This document shows positions 1 to 9,284 of a stretch of DNA of 53,931 bases, piece by piece. Source of the stretch: Roseburia sp. CAG:10041_57. Its GTDB lineage: Bacteria; Bacillota; Clostridia; Lachnospirales; Lachnospiraceae. Numbering within the stretch: position 1 is the first letter of the stretch; each line of letters starts with the position of its first letter. Where the stretch lies: contig MNTL01000054.1 in assembly GCA_001916965.1 (NCBI GenBank), forward strand, positions 1-53,931, read 5' to 3'. The notes beneath the pieces are model-generated. The model did not search any database, was not told where the DNA came from, and saw nothing but the letters and a program-made list of their open reading frames with translations. The position numbers and the translations under genes were made by a program.

Positions 1-75
<75 letters not shown>

Positions 76-318
76 AAGTTGTTTGATTCTTGCACCAGTC
101 AAACTGGCTTATCCGTTGCATTTCTTCGATTCACTGCCAAGAACAAAGTTCTCGTGTGCAAATCTCTGATTTGCGCTGTTTACAATTTTTAAAGGTTTTG
201 TTCTCTGAACAATCCTATTGTTTCATTTCTGAAACTTTTCTCAATAGAATTTTCAGGGTTGCATTACTGTTTATTTGTCAAGGTTCTGTCTGCTTGTCTC
301 ATTTGCGACAGCTTTAAT

Positions 319-347
319 AGGTTATCATGTCTGTCGTTTTTTGTCAA
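319..347 (-). promoter_or_regulatory. rRNA promoter, proximal
   Basis: On the minus strand there is a perfect -35 (TTGACA, 342-347), a 17-base spacer, and a -10-like TAACCT (319-324) preceded by an extended TG. It lies about 245 bases upstream of the 16S start. The A/T-rich tandem repeat abuts the -35 and would act as an UP element. A second TTGACA at 276-281 has no convincing -10. Confidence 0.65.
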
Positions 348-350
348 GCA

Positions 351-428
351 CTTCTTAACATAATTTTAAATTATTCTTAAAATCTGTTACTTCTTAACAT
401 AATTTTAAATTATTCTTAAAATCTGTTA
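351..428 (-). repeat. Perfect 39-bp tandem duplication in rRNA promoter region
   Basis: Positions 351-389 and 390-428 are identical 39-bp units, about 85 percent A+T. They sit between the distal and proximal rRNA promoters and directly upstream of the proximal -35. Each unit has in-phase A and T tracts of the kind bound by the RNA polymerase alpha C-terminal domain. The role as a doubled UP element is inference; the duplication itself is seen directly. Confidence 0.9.
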
Positions 429-462
429 TGTATCTTCGCTGTGTTCATCAGCGACATTTGCT

Positions 463-491
463 ATAATATCATCATCATCCCTATCTGTCAA
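463..491 (-). promoter_or_regulatory. rRNA promoter, distal
   Basis: The minus strand carries TTGACA (486-491), a 17-base spacer and TATTAT (463-468), close to the vegetative sigma consensus. It starts about 35 bases past the stop codon of the upstream GGDEF gene and faces the 16S gene, so the rRNA operon has at least two promoters. Confidence 0.75.
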
Positions 492-526
492 CAAAAAAAT
501 ACATTTATTTTAAATATTTTAAAATA

Positions 527-2113
527 CTATTCCATTTCTATTACCATATAGTTATTTCTGCCTTTTTCCTTCACCTTATATAGTACTTTATCCGCGTTAT
601 ATACAAAATCAAGGATATCAAGGTTATCCTCTACTTTCGCATTTACTGCACCAAAAGAAATTGTAATCTGCGGAACTATTGGACTATACTGAAATGAAAT
701 TCGTGCTTCTCTTATATTATTTAACAGATTCTGTGCGAAACATTCTATTTCATCATTTGTCTTATTAATACCAACTATCAGAAATTCATCTCCGCCGTAT
801 CGCGCAATAAAAAACAGATTGGATGCTGTTTTCTGTAATATCTGGGCTACCTTCTGCAGGCATGCATCCCCCTGAAGATGTCCATACTGGTCATTGTATT
901 CCTTGAAAAAGTCAATATCAAAGATAGCCATACATAATTTCTGATCGTCAACCTCCGCTATTTTGTACAGTTCACGAAATCTTCTTCGGATGCCATATCT
1001 GTTATAAATGCCGGTGAGTTCATCTACTTCACTTTCTCTGGATAATTCTCTGTTATCAGCAGTGAGTTTTGCATTTCTGGTCTTCTCATCTTCCAGTCTG
1101 CACCTGTTATCAATCGCAGTAATGACAGCCTGCTTCTTCTCCTGTTCCAGTTTCTTTTTCCATGTATAATATTCATGATATGTTTTATTCAGCTTCAGGT
1201 AATTACCAGTAGTCTCATATAACTCTATATAGGCTTCACACAACCTTACCTTATGTTTTATTATATCATTTCTCTCACACACTTCTGACAGGATATGCAG
1301 TAACTGCTCAGCTTCTCCTATATGTTTTATTTTCATCAATGCAACAAAAATATCCAGATAATCTTCAAAGCTTTCCACTTCTCCATAGGCTTCTCTTGGA
1401 AGATGCAGTGCCTTTACACAAATATCATATAGAGCCGGTTCATTTCCAAGACCAGAATAAATAACGGCGTACGCTGACATAATGCTCACTTCTGATACGC
1501 TTGTTTGTTTACCATCATATTGAGTTGTGGCGATATCCATGTATTCTTTTGCCTTTAAATAATTTTTCTCTTCAATATATTTTCCACTCATATTGATGTA
1601 AAACTGGCGTTCATCAAAAACAATGTCTTTATCTTCAATTCCCTTTTTTCTGCTGACTTTTATTCCCTGCTCAAAATACCATGCTGCGCTGGATGCATCT
1701 CCTCTATTATGTAATAATACACCAATATTATTATAGATCAGTCCCTGAAGTACGTAGTTCCCATACTGCTCTGCCAGCTCCATTGCATAGTAAAAGTAAT
1801 CGAGTGCAAGAAAATCGTCTCCCTGTGTCATGTATATAATTGCTGTAATATTATAATTTTTCATCAGCAGATCATCATATCCGTATTCTTTCTGAACTTT
1901 TTCACCAATGAGCATATGTTCTATGGATTCTGCCAGTCTTCCCATGGAGAACAGAGTATCTCCCATATAAAGATGTGCATAGGAAATCTCGTACCAGTCA
2001 TTTGTTTCTGCTCCGTGCTCCAATATTTCACAGCAGATATCATATGCTCTCTGCGGGTCTTTAAATCTATATTCAATTACCTGTTCACTTTTATCTTCAA
2101 AAAAATCTGTCAT
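527..2113 (-). CDS. TPR-repeat diguanylate cyclase (GGDEF), copy 1
   Basis: Probable cytoplasmic diguanylate cyclase that makes cyclic di-GMP from GTP. The N-terminal two thirds are helical TPR-like repeats. A charged coiled coil follows (around residues 310-350), then a GGDEF domain that begins near the ELTGIYNR motif and carries an intact GGDEF signature (RYGGDEFLIVG). No transmembrane segment is seen, so sensing is probably through protein contacts of the TPR part. The residues five to nine before GGDEF are not RxxD, so the usual product-inhibition site is absent. The start is placed at MTDFFED because GAGG lies six bases upstream; an earlier in-frame ATG at 2125 has no such site. It follows the second GGDEF gene by about a dozen bases and is clearly its paralogue. 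Confidence 0.85.
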   Translation of the reverse strand: MTDFFEDKSEQVIEYRFKDPQRAYDICCEILEHGAETNDWYEISYAHLYMGDTLFSMGRLAESIEHMLIGEKVQKEYGYDDLLMKNYNITAIIYMTQGDDFLALDYFYYAMELAEQYGNYVLQGLIYNNIGVLLHNRGDASSAAWYFEQGIKVSRKKGIEDKDIVFDERQFYINMSGKYIEEKNYLKAKEYMDIATTQYDGKQTSVSEVSIMSAYAVIYSGLGNEPALYDICVKALHLPREAYGEVESFEDYLDIFVALMKIKHIGEAEQLLHILSEVCERNDIIKHKVRLCEAYIELYETTGNYLKLNKTYHEYYTWKKKLEQEKKQAVITAIDNRCRLEDEKTRNAKLTADNRELSRESEVDELTGIYNRYGIRRRFRELYKIAEVDDQKLCMAIFDIDFFKEYNDQYGHLQGDACLQKVAQILQKTASNLFFIARYGGDEFLIVGINKTNDEIECFAQNLLNNIREARISFQYSPIVPQITISFGAVNAKVEDNLDILDFVYNADKVLYKVKEKGRNNYMVIEME

Positions 2114-2126
2114 ATCAATCCTCATT

Positions 2127-3689
2127 TTAAAAAGAGCTCAAAACCAGAAATCCATTCTTAGACGTTTTTTTAATTTCATAAAGCGCATGGTCTGCTGCAT
2201 GAATATACTCCGAGAGCAGTGTTTTTCTTTCCGGTACTACATTAACAGCACCTATTGATACTGTAACGTACTCAGAAACTGTAGATCTTCTGTTCTTTAT
2301 TGCTTTTTGTTTGAGTTTTTCTCTTATGCAGCAAATAATCTGCTCTACTTCTTCTGAATTTCTCTGTGCTATTGCAATCAGGAATTCATCACCGCCATAT
2401 CTGCCTACAATTCCAGCCTTCGAAACGCTCTCCTCCAGTATCTGCGCTATCGTCTGAAGAATGTTGTCTCCTGCCGGATGTCCGTATGTATCGTTATATT
2501 CTTTGAAATAATCTACATCTACTATTGCTATGGAAAAAGACTTTTGCAGTTGTTGTGTTTCTTTGAATTTCGCTCCAACATGTCTCTTGATGCCTCTTCG
2601 GTTATAAATCTTCGTCAGCTCATCCTGCTCACTTTGACTAACCAGCATAATCTTCCTAGCTTCAATATCTGCCCGTTTATTAATTTCTTTTTGCAGTTCA
2701 ATTCTTTTTTTCAGCCTTTTGACTTCTGTCTGCTTGCGGTTCTCACTCTGCTGTACATCTTTTTTATAATACATTTCATAAGCTCTGCCGGCTTTTTGTG
2801 AATCACCAAGTTTCTCATATATTTGAATCTCATATTCTGCAAGCATTACCCATTTTCCTGGAATATTCATGCCACGAAGTACAACTTCCGCTTTCTGTGC
2901 AATTTTCTCTGCTTCTTCGTATTCCTTTAACAATAGTAACGTCTCTATGATATCAAAATAATAAGAAATCCTCTGAAACTGATTATCATCCTTTTCAATC
3001 TGTTCCAATACAATCTTCAAATATTTGAGTGATTCTTCTTTATTCTGTTTCTGCTGGTAGTATGCCGCATACATGATAAGCAGCTCTGTATCATCCAGAT
3101 GTTCTTCCAAATTATCTATCTGCTGTAAAAACTCCATTGCACGGTCAGGCTGCCCACGTTGCAGCTCAATACCCGCCAATTCCCTGCTGTATACATAGTC
3201 ATTAAACGCAACACGCATCTTGTTTTCACTGGCTTTTTGCACAATATCATATGCCATACGTAAAGTCTCTATTGCCTTATCATATGCCTGAAATTTCCGA
3301 TAAAGAAATGCTATATTTGCAAACAGTGCTCCACACATCATGTTGTCATTCATTCTGGTGGCTAACTTGATTCCTTTGAAATAATAATCAAGTGCTCCCT
3401 GTTCATCATCGGTATATGTATATATAATTCCAATGAGATTATATAACGTCAGTGAAAGTTCTTCATAGTTATTCCTGAGAGTAATATCCAGCGCTTTCTT
3501 ACATTCCTGAATCGCACTGTCAAGTAATCCCATGGAAGATAAAGCATCCGCCAGATACGTTCTTGCAAATGCCTCTTCATAACGGTCTTCGCACTGTGAA
3601 AGCAAAGTAAAACATAATTCTCTTTCCTGTTCGGGTGACTCATGTCTGACAGTCAAAATCTGTTTCATTATTTCATTTTGAGTCAACAT
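2127..3689 (-). CDS. TPR-repeat diguanylate cyclase (GGDEF), copy 2
   Basis: This has the same architecture as its downstream neighbour: N-terminal TPR-like helices, a basic coiled coil (around residues 320-350) and a C-terminal GGDEF domain (ELTKIYNRRGIKR, then GRYGGDEFLIA). The signature needed for catalysis is intact, and the RxxD inhibitory site is again missing. The two proteins align over their whole length, which points to tandem duplication with divergence. The start is well supported by GAGGAG six bases before ATG. It is the first gene of a two-gene unit with a promoter at 3741-3769. The signal sensed is unknown. Confidence 0.87.
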   Translation of the reverse strand: MLTQNEIMKQILTVRHESPEQERELCFTLLSQCEDRYEEAFARTYLADALSSMGLLDSAIQECKKALDITLRNNYEELSLTLYNLIGIIYTYTDDEQGALDYYFKGIKLATRMNDNMMCGALFANIAFLYRKFQAYDKAIETLRMAYDIVQKASENKMRVAFNDYVYSRELAGIELQRGQPDRAMEFLQQIDNLEEHLDDTELLIMYAAYYQQKQNKEESLKYLKIVLEQIEKDDNQFQRISYYFDIIETLLLLKEYEEAEKIAQKAEVVLRGMNIPGKWVMLAEYEIQIYEKLGDSQKAGRAYEMYYKKDVQQSENRKQTEVKRLKKRIELQKEINKRADIEARKIMLVSQSEQDELTKIYNRRGIKRHVGAKFKETQQLQKSFSIAIVDVDYFKEYNDTYGHPAGDNILQTIAQILEESVSKAGIVGRYGGDEFLIAIAQRNSEEVEQIICCIREKLKQKAIKNRRSTVSEYVTVSIGAVNVVPERKTLLSEYIHAADHALYEIKKTSKNGFLVLSSF

Positions 3690-3740
3690 ATCCAGCTCCT
3701 CACTTCCGTTTTCATTTTCCCTATGTATACAATCCTATAT

Positions 3741-3769
3741 ATTATATCAAAACAAAACTGACTTAACAA
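3741..3769 (-). promoter_or_regulatory. Promoter of the GGDEF pair
   Basis: TTGTTA (3764-3769), 17-base spacer, TATAAT (3741-3746) on the minus strand, about 50 bases before the first GGDEF start codon. Confidence 0.6.
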
Positions 3770-3791
3770 TCAGGCAGCTTCTTAATTTTAC

Positions 3792-3829
3792 AAAAAGCCG
3801 AAATACAGATTGCTCCATATCCCGGCTTC
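3792..3829 (-). terminator. Terminator after yebC
   Basis: On the minus strand an AAGCCG/CGGCTT stem, extended by G-U and A-U pairs, is followed by a run of T. It lies just past the yebC stop codon and closes the nnr-alr-mazF-corC-yebC run. Confidence 0.75.
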
Positions 3830-3865
3830 ATTGACGCGTAAATTGTATTCAAACAGTGCTATATC

Positions 3866-4594
3866 TTACTCATCCCAGTTATGATATACTGCCTGTACAT
3901 CATCATCTTCATCAAGAAGATCAAGAATTCTGTTGATGCATTTAATTGCATTCTCATCAGTTAAAGATACATAAGTCTGAGGTATCATGGTAACTTCTGC
4001 ACTTGCCATAGCGATATTGTTATCAGACAGTGCCTTGTATACAGCATCAAAATCTGCTGGTGCTGTTAAAATTTCAAAGCTGTCTTCCTCTTCAGAGAAA
4101 TCTTCTGCTCCTGCATCTAATGCGATCATCATAAGATCATCTGCAGTCATATCACACTCTTCTTTGTCAATAATGATCTGTCCCTTCTCATCGAACATAA
4201 AGGAAACACATCCCTGAGTACCAATGCTTCCATTGCCCTTAGTAAATGCACTTCTGACATTAGCTGCAGTTCTGTTCTTATTATCTGTAAGTGCTTCTAC
4301 AATGACAGCGATACCGTTAGGTCCATATCCTTCATATGTAACATGTTCGTAATTTACCGCATTGCCATCACCAGCAGCCTTCTTAATACCTCTTTCGATT
4401 GTATCATTAGGCATGTTGTTTGCCTTTGCCTTGGCAATAACCTGTGCAAGCTTGAAGTTATTATTTGGATCCGGTCCGCCTTCTTTTACTGCAACGGCAA
4501 TTTCACGTCCGATAATGGTAAATACCTTACCCTTAGCAGCGTCGTTCTTCTCTTTCTTATGCTTAATGTTTGCAAATTTTGAATGTCCTGACAT
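3866..4594 (-). CDS. yebC: YebC/PmpR family regulator
   Basis: Member of the YebC/PmpR/TACO1 family. Members were first described as DNA-binding transcriptional regulators and more recently as helpers of translation through proline-rich stretches. The diagnostic N-terminus (MSGHSKFANIKHKK) is present, followed by the KAKANNMPNDTIERGIKKA helix region. The length of 242 residues is the family norm. An acidic central domain is also present (DDLMMIALDAGAEDF). It starts two bases after the corC stop and has a good AGGAG site. Function within this organism cannot be told from sequence. Confidence 0.95.
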   Translation of the reverse strand: MSGHSKFANIKHKKEKNDAAKGKVFTIIGREIAVAVKEGGPDPNNNFKLAQVIAKAKANNMPNDTIERGIKKAAGDGNAVNYEHVTYEGYGPNGIAVIVEALTDNKNRTAANVRSAFTKGNGSIGTQGCVSFMFDEKGQIIIDKEECDMTADDLMMIALDAGAEDFSEEEDSFEILTAPADFDAVYKALSDNNIAMASAEVTMIPQTYVSLTDENAIKCINRILDLLDEDDDVQAVYHNWDE

Positions 4595-4596
4595 TT

Positions 4597-6000
4597 CTAT
4601 TCTCCTACCTTTTCCTTTTTAAATAAATTTACATTTTCATCTGTAGTGGTCTGTTTCTTCTCTGCTTCCGGCAATTTTGTCACAAGCACTGACTGAATTA
4701 CATTCTTCTCTACTTTAAGTATCTTGAATCTATAGCCACAAGCGCTGACCTCTGTGTTCTCATGTTCATCCGGTATTCTGTCAAGCTTGGAAATCAGATA
4801 ACCGTTCAGTGTATCAAACTCCGTCTCGCCAAAATCAATACCAAAACGTTCTTCCAGATCTTCCAGTTTGGTCATACCCTCAATCACATATTCGTTATTG
4901 CCTTTTTCCCTGATATGATTCTCATCTGTATCATACTCGTCCATAATATTACCGACAATCTCTTCAAGGATGTCTTCCATTGTTACCAGACCGGAGGTTT
5001 GTCCATATTCATCCATGACAATGACCATCTGGTTCTTCTGTGACTGCATACTCTTGAATAAATCGTCAATATTTTTGGTTTCAGGTACAAATACCGCCTT
5101 TCTGACCAACCCCTGAACTTTACCGATAGGTCTGTTCAGGCTTTCATCAGAAGTGTGCAGACGCATGGCATCTTTCAGATACAGAACCCCGATAATATGA
5201 TCCAGATTCTCTTCATACACAGGATAACGGCTGTTGCTTTCCTGCAGCATCTGAACCAGGGCATCTTTAAAAAGCATCTCGCTGTCAAGGGCAATGATAC
5301 TGTTGCGATGCGTCATAATGTCGCTCGCCTTCTTATCCCCAAATTCAAATATATTGGTAATCATCTCAGCCTCGCTGGCCTCCAGAACACCCTGCTCATG
5401 TCCTTCATTCACCATGGAGATAATCTCTTCCTCGGTTACATCTGATTGTTCATCTGTCGTACGCAGCCCCATAACTCTTAATAAGGCATTAGTTGATACT
5501 GCAACAATTCCTGTAAGAGGATACAGTACAGTCTTCAATCTGCCTATATGTCCGATGAATATGTAAGCCCAGGCATCAGGATACTTCTGTGCCAGCTTTC
5601 TTGGCAACAGTGTACCGAAAGTAAGCATGACATACATCAGGCAGAAAGTTGCTGCAAAAACTGCAATGATATGTATTCCTGCATCTGATATCTGATGCAG
5701 AAAGGATAACTTATTAAGCCATCCGGTAAAACAGTTGATCCATATCGGTAAATAAAAGCAGCCCATGACCAGATCGATCAATGTAGTGATCATCTGAATG
5801 GAATTCACATAAATTGTAGAGTGTTGAACTATTCCGAGAAGCGCAATAGACTTTTTGTCATTTTCTTCCTGCGCACGACGTTCAATCTCCTTCTCATTCA
5901 TGAGATAAATTGCTTTACTAAAACCATACAAAATCGCTTCTATGAGCAATAACGCAAAAAACAAAACTATGGTACAGGCCGCAGCCCCGCCATCATCCAT
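4597..6000 (-). CDS. CorC/HlyC-type membrane protein (DUF21-CBS)
   Basis: Integral membrane protein of the DUF21-CBS-CorC family, whose members act in magnesium or cobalt efflux or in resistance to divalent cations; they are often mis-named hemolysins. An N-terminal DUF21 region with about four membrane segments (residues 1-180) is followed by two CBS domains (DIMTHRNSIIALD, then VYEENLDHIIGVLYLKD and VVMDEYGQTSGLVTMEDILEEIVGNI) and a C-terminal CorC_HlyC domain. The start is set at MDDGGAAA, eight bases after GGAG; an upstream GTG overlaps the ribosome binding site. It is probably in one transcript with mazF upstream and yebC downstream. Confidence 0.9.
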   Translation of the reverse strand: MDDGGAAACTIVLFFALLLIEAILYGFSKAIYLMNEKEIERRAQEENDKKSIALLGIVQHSTIYVNSIQMITTLIDLVMGCFYLPIWINCFTGWLNKLSFLHQISDAGIHIIAVFAATFCLMYVMLTFGTLLPRKLAQKYPDAWAYIFIGHIGRLKTVLYPLTGIVAVSTNALLRVMGLRTTDEQSDVTEEEIISMVNEGHEQGVLEASEAEMITNIFEFGDKKASDIMTHRNSIIALDSEMLFKDALVQMLQESNSRYPVYEENLDHIIGVLYLKDAMRLHTSDESLNRPIGKVQGLVRKAVFVPETKNIDDLFKSMQSQKNQMVIVMDEYGQTSGLVTMEDILEEIVGNIMDEYDTDENHIREKGNNEYVIEGMTKLEDLEERFGIDFGETEFDTLNGYLISKLDRIPDEHENTEVSACGYRFKILKVEKNVIQSVLVTKLPEAEKKQTTTDENVNLFKKEKVGE

Positions 6001-6079
6001 GTATTTCACTCCTTTTTAAATCCATAATAATTTAATATAGCATTACTCACAGAATCCGTCAACATATCCTTTCAACTAT

Positions 6080-6418
6080 TTATGTAAGTTCAAGGGATAT
6101 TTCCAGTGCACGGTTCACTTTTTCCATGGTAATCGTATCAAGATGACATACTTTATCTTTCAGTCTTTTCTTATCTATGGTTCTTAACTGTTCCAGTAAA
6201 ATCACAGAATCCTTGACCATATCATAATTACCTGCGTTCAATTCTATATGTGTAGGCAGATTTGCCTTATTTAATCTGGAAGTAATCGCTGCGCAGATTA
6301 CAGTAGGGCTATGACGATTCCCTACATCATTCTGTATGATCAGAACCGGACGGACTCCTCCCTGTTCTGAGCCAACTACCGGGCGCAAATCTGCATAATA
6401 AATATCTCCACGTCTCAT
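6080..6418 (-). CDS. mazF: MazF/PemK-type endoribonuclease toxin
   Basis: Small (112 residues) MazF-fold protein, closest in form to the NdoA/EndoA type found next to alanine racemase in Firmicutes. The fold's signature pieces are visible: RRGDIYYADL at the N-terminus, GSEQGGVRPVLIIQND, the ICAAITSR strand and DSVILLEQLRTIDK near the end. The family cleaves RNA at short sequences and is normally held in check by an antitoxin encoded just upstream. Here only 79 bases separate it from alr and no antitoxin frame is seen there. GAGG precedes the ATG. Confidence 0.93.
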   Translation of the reverse strand: MRRGDIYYADLRPVVGSEQGGVRPVLIIQNDVGNRHSPTVICAAITSRLNKANLPTHIELNAGNYDMVKDSVILLEQLRTIDKKRLKDKVCHLDTITMEKVNRALEISLELT

Positions 6419-6497
6419 ATATACACCTCATTTTCAAGCATGACTTACTGTATATCTCTAGTCTTACCTGTAAGGTGTATCTTTATACAAAATCTTT

Positions 6498-7658
6498 CTA
6501 TTCGTTAATTAATGTATCGTCAATTTTGTAGATACGTGGAATTCTCTTGCCCAGGTCACAGGCAAGCTCATAATTGAATCTTCCTGATAATTCCCCCAGT
6601 TCTTCCATCGTAATCGTCTGATCGCCATCTCTGCCTATCAGCGTTACAACATCTCCGACACATATCTCACCCTGTATATCTGTCACGTCAATCATAAACT
6701 GATCCATGCACACTCTGCCAAGGATCTTTGCTTTCTGTCCTTTGATCAATACGTATCCAATATTAGAAAGGCTTCTTGGATAACCATCACCATATCCAAT
6801 GCAGACTGTTGCTACTCTGGTATCTCTGGATGTTGTAAAAGTACCACCGTAGCTTATTTCCTGCCCTGCCGGTACAGTCTTTACATAAACAACTCTCGTC
6901 TTCAGGCTCAATACCGGATACAGATCAATCTGATGATCCTTCTGTACAGAAGCAGATGGCCACAAGCCATATAAAATAATGCCGGCTCTGACTGCATCCA
7001 TATGCATCTGTGGCATCTCTACAATACTGGCACTATTCGCACAGTGTTTCATTGGAATATGAAGCTTCAGCTCAGATTCTATTTTTTCTGTAAAGTCACA
7101 GAAATCTTCATACTGTTTACGGGTTTTAGATCTGTCTTTTTCGTCTGCTGTCGCAAAATGTGTAAAAATACCTTCAATTTCAATACCAGGAAGCTTGCTT
7201 AACCTGTCTACAAAGGCAATTCCCTCTGCGTCCGGTCTGATGCCTATTCTTGTCATTCCTGTGTCTACTTTAACGTGAACCTTACATACTTTGCCCATTT
7301 CTACAGCCTTATCAGAAAGCATCTGCGCAACATCATCCATGAAAACAGCCATTCTGACATCCTCGTTGATTAATTTCTCATAGCTGTATGGGAAAGTATA
7401 ACCCAATATCAGAATTGGTTTTCTGATTGCATGTTCTCTTAAAGAAAAGGCTTCTTCTGCGGTTGCTACTGCATACCCCCAGACCTGTTCATCAGGCTCT
7501 AATACTCTGGCGATCTGCGCAGCTCCATGACCATATCCATCTGTCTTAATCACTGCGACCACCTGTGCATTTTTATCTATTCTGCTCTTAATGCTCTCCA
7601 TATTCTTAATGATTGCATCTAAATCTATCTCTGCCCAGACTCTGTCATAATGTATCAT
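6498..7658 (-). CDS. alr: Alanine racemase
   Basis: Pyridoxal-phosphate enzyme that makes D-alanine for peptidoglycan. The PLP lysine motif is near the N-terminus (VAVIKTDGYGHG), the catalytic tyrosine is in the C-terminal part (SYGGTFTTSRDTRVATVCIGYGDGYPR), and LGRVCMDQFMIDV is the usual C-domain motif. At 386 residues it has full length. Its ATG overlaps the stop of nnr (ATGA), which indicates translational coupling. Confidence 0.97.
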   Translation of the reverse strand: MIHYDRVWAEIDLDAIIKNMESIKSRIDKNAQVVAVIKTDGYGHGAAQIARVLEPDEQVWGYAVATAEEAFSLREHAIRKPILILGYTFPYSYEKLINEDVRMAVFMDDVAQMLSDKAVEMGKVCKVHVKVDTGMTRIGIRPDAEGIAFVDRLSKLPGIEIEGIFTHFATADEKDRSKTRKQYEDFCDFTEKIESELKLHIPMKHCANSASIVEMPQMHMDAVRAGIILYGLWPSASVQKDHQIDLYPVLSLKTRVVYVKTVPAGQEISYGGTFTTSRDTRVATVCIGYGDGYPRSLSNIGYVLIKGQKAKILGRVCMDQFMIDVTDIQGEICVGDVVTLIGRDGDQTITMEELGELSGRFNYELACDLGKRIPRIYKIDDTLINE

Positions 7659-9199
7659 GAGTTGTCTGCCTCCTTATATTCCTCTGTCAAATATTTCAGC
7701 GACCAAATAATGTCCTGTGACATTATATAATACGCCGAACTCCGCTCTTTTGCAATATCTCCTGCCAAACCGTGTATAAAAGTACCCATAACTGCCGCTT
7801 CATAGCTGTCCATCTTCTGTGCCAGCAATCCGGCTATCATGCCAGTGAGAACATCTCCTGAGCCAGCTGTAGCCATGCCATCATTACCACTGGTATTCAA
7901 ATAAGTCATTTTAAGCTTTCTGGTAACTATTGTTCTTGCATCTTTGCATACCAAAGTCACATCATATTTCTGTGTAAATGAGCGGCAATATTTCAGAATA
8001 TTCTGTGATATCTCTGATACCGGATGTTGCAACAGCCTTGCAAATTCTCCCAAATGAGGAGTCAGGATGATTTCTCTTCTTACAGGATTACGACCATGCT
8101 CCAGCATCTGCAGCAAATCCTGCTTCTGTGCCAGAAGATTCAGGGCATCAGCATCAATTACCATCGGTTTCCCACTATGTTCCAGTACATAGGAAAGAAT
8201 TGTTCCAGCCTTTGCAGAAGTGGATAATCCAGGACCTATGGCAATCACATCTGCCCAGCTAATGCCTTTTTGCAATCTGTCTGTTTCTTCCTCTGATAAG
8301 CCTTCCTGTTCATCATCTGCATACGTATCAATGATTGCTTCCGGCAATTTACGAAGCAGACTCTCCCTGTTATCCCATGCCGTATATATTCTCACCATGC
8401 CGGAGCCTATACGAAATGCACTGGTGGACGCAAGCTGACAGGCACCTCCCATATTTTTTGACCCTGCTATCACCAGGACTTTACCAAAGGTTCCTTTATT
8501 TCCACCATGATTTCTCTTGGGAAATCTCAAGTCAGATTTCGTAAAAGTTACAATACCTTTCTTCGTATTCTCCACCAGTTTGTCTGGTATTCCAATAGGA
8601 ACGCAGATCAATTCGCCTGTGTAGTCTGTCCCCGGATACAACAGCTGTCCAAGCTTGCGATATCCATACGTAACAGTGATATCAGCTTCTATTGCGCATC
8701 CCATGACCTTTCCGCTGTCCGTGTGGATTCCTGATGGCATATCTGCCGATACCACTATGGCATGAGATTCATTGATACCTTCTATAACTTCTTTATACTT
8801 TCCTTCTATCTCTCTGGATATGCCAATCCCGAATATAGCATCTACTATTACATCATAGAGATAATTATCCATGCCATAATGAATGGGAATATCCAGCATA
8901 CGGGCTGCGCGTATCTGCATCCTGGTCTGCTCTGTACACTTTGCCTCTTCTCCAATAAGATGTATCTGTACTGATACGCCTGATTCCTGAAGGATTCTGG
9001 CTATTGCAATTCCATCTCCTCCATTGTTGCCACTGCCAGCCACAATTCCCACACTGATATCCGTTCCATATCTTCCAGTGATAATTCTGGCAGTCTCCAG
9101 TGCCGCACGCTCCATCAGCACCAGAGAAGGAATTCCATATTCTGTAGTGGTCTGTTCATCACATTGTTTCATTTCTGCTGCTGTCAATACATATTCCAT
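7655..9199 (-). CDS. nnr: Bifunctional NAD(P)H-hydrate repair enzyme (epimerase + dehydratase)
   Basis: Two-domain repair enzyme. Residues 1-210 form the YjeF_N epimerase (VGIVAGSGNNGGDG, DAIFGIG, SADMPSG). Residues 230-510 form the ADP/ATP-dependent NAD(P)HX dehydratase of the ribokinase-like fold (GKVLVIAGSKNMGGA, DADALNLL, ILTPHLGEFARL, TSGNDGMATAGSGDVLTG). Together they return damaged hydrated NADH and NADPH to use. The length of 514 residues matches the fused form. GGGGGA lies before the ATG. It is the first gene of the alr-mazF-corC-yebC run, a common Clostridia arrangement. Confidence 0.96.
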   Translation of the reverse strand: MEYVLTAAEMKQCDEQTTTEYGIPSLVLMERAALETARIITGRYGTDISVGIVAGSGNNGGDGIAIARILQESGVSVQIHLIGEEAKCTEQTRMQIRAARMLDIPIHYGMDNYLYDVIVDAIFGIGISREIEGKYKEVIEGINESHAIVVSADMPSGIHTDSGKVMGCAIEADITVTYGYRKLGQLLYPGTDYTGELICVPIGIPDKLVENTKKGIVTFTKSDLRFPKRNHGGNKGTFGKVLVIAGSKNMGGACQLASTSAFRIGSGMVRIYTAWDNRESLLRKLPEAIIDTYADDEQEGLSEEETDRLQKGISWADVIAIGPGLSTSAKAGTILSYVLEHSGKPMVIDADALNLLAQKQDLLQMLEHGRNPVRREIILTPHLGEFARLLQHPVSEISQNILKYCRSFTQKYDVTLVCKDARTIVTRKLKMTYLNTSGNDGMATAGSGDVLTGMIAGLLAQKMDSYEAAVMGTFIHGLAGDIAKERSSAYYIMSQDIIWSLKYLTEEYKEADNS

Positions 9200-9257
9200 G
9201 CCGTTCCCCCGCTCTGCTCATTCTATCCATTTTCTCAAAGTATACCATAAAAGTCAC

Positions 9258-9284
9258 AAAAAAACACCCAGTCAAGTGGGTGTT
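9258..9284 (-). terminator. Terminator overlapping the end of the rex-operon coiled-coil gene
   Basis: ACACCCA/TGGGTGT stem followed by seven T on the minus strand. The TGA stop of the coiled-coil gene lies in the loop, so the last codons form the stem. Confidence 0.85.

Noticed and set aside
76..317. 75-codon plus-strand frame in the rRNA leader
   Set aside because: It lies antisense to the 16S leader, with no coding character and no ribosome site.
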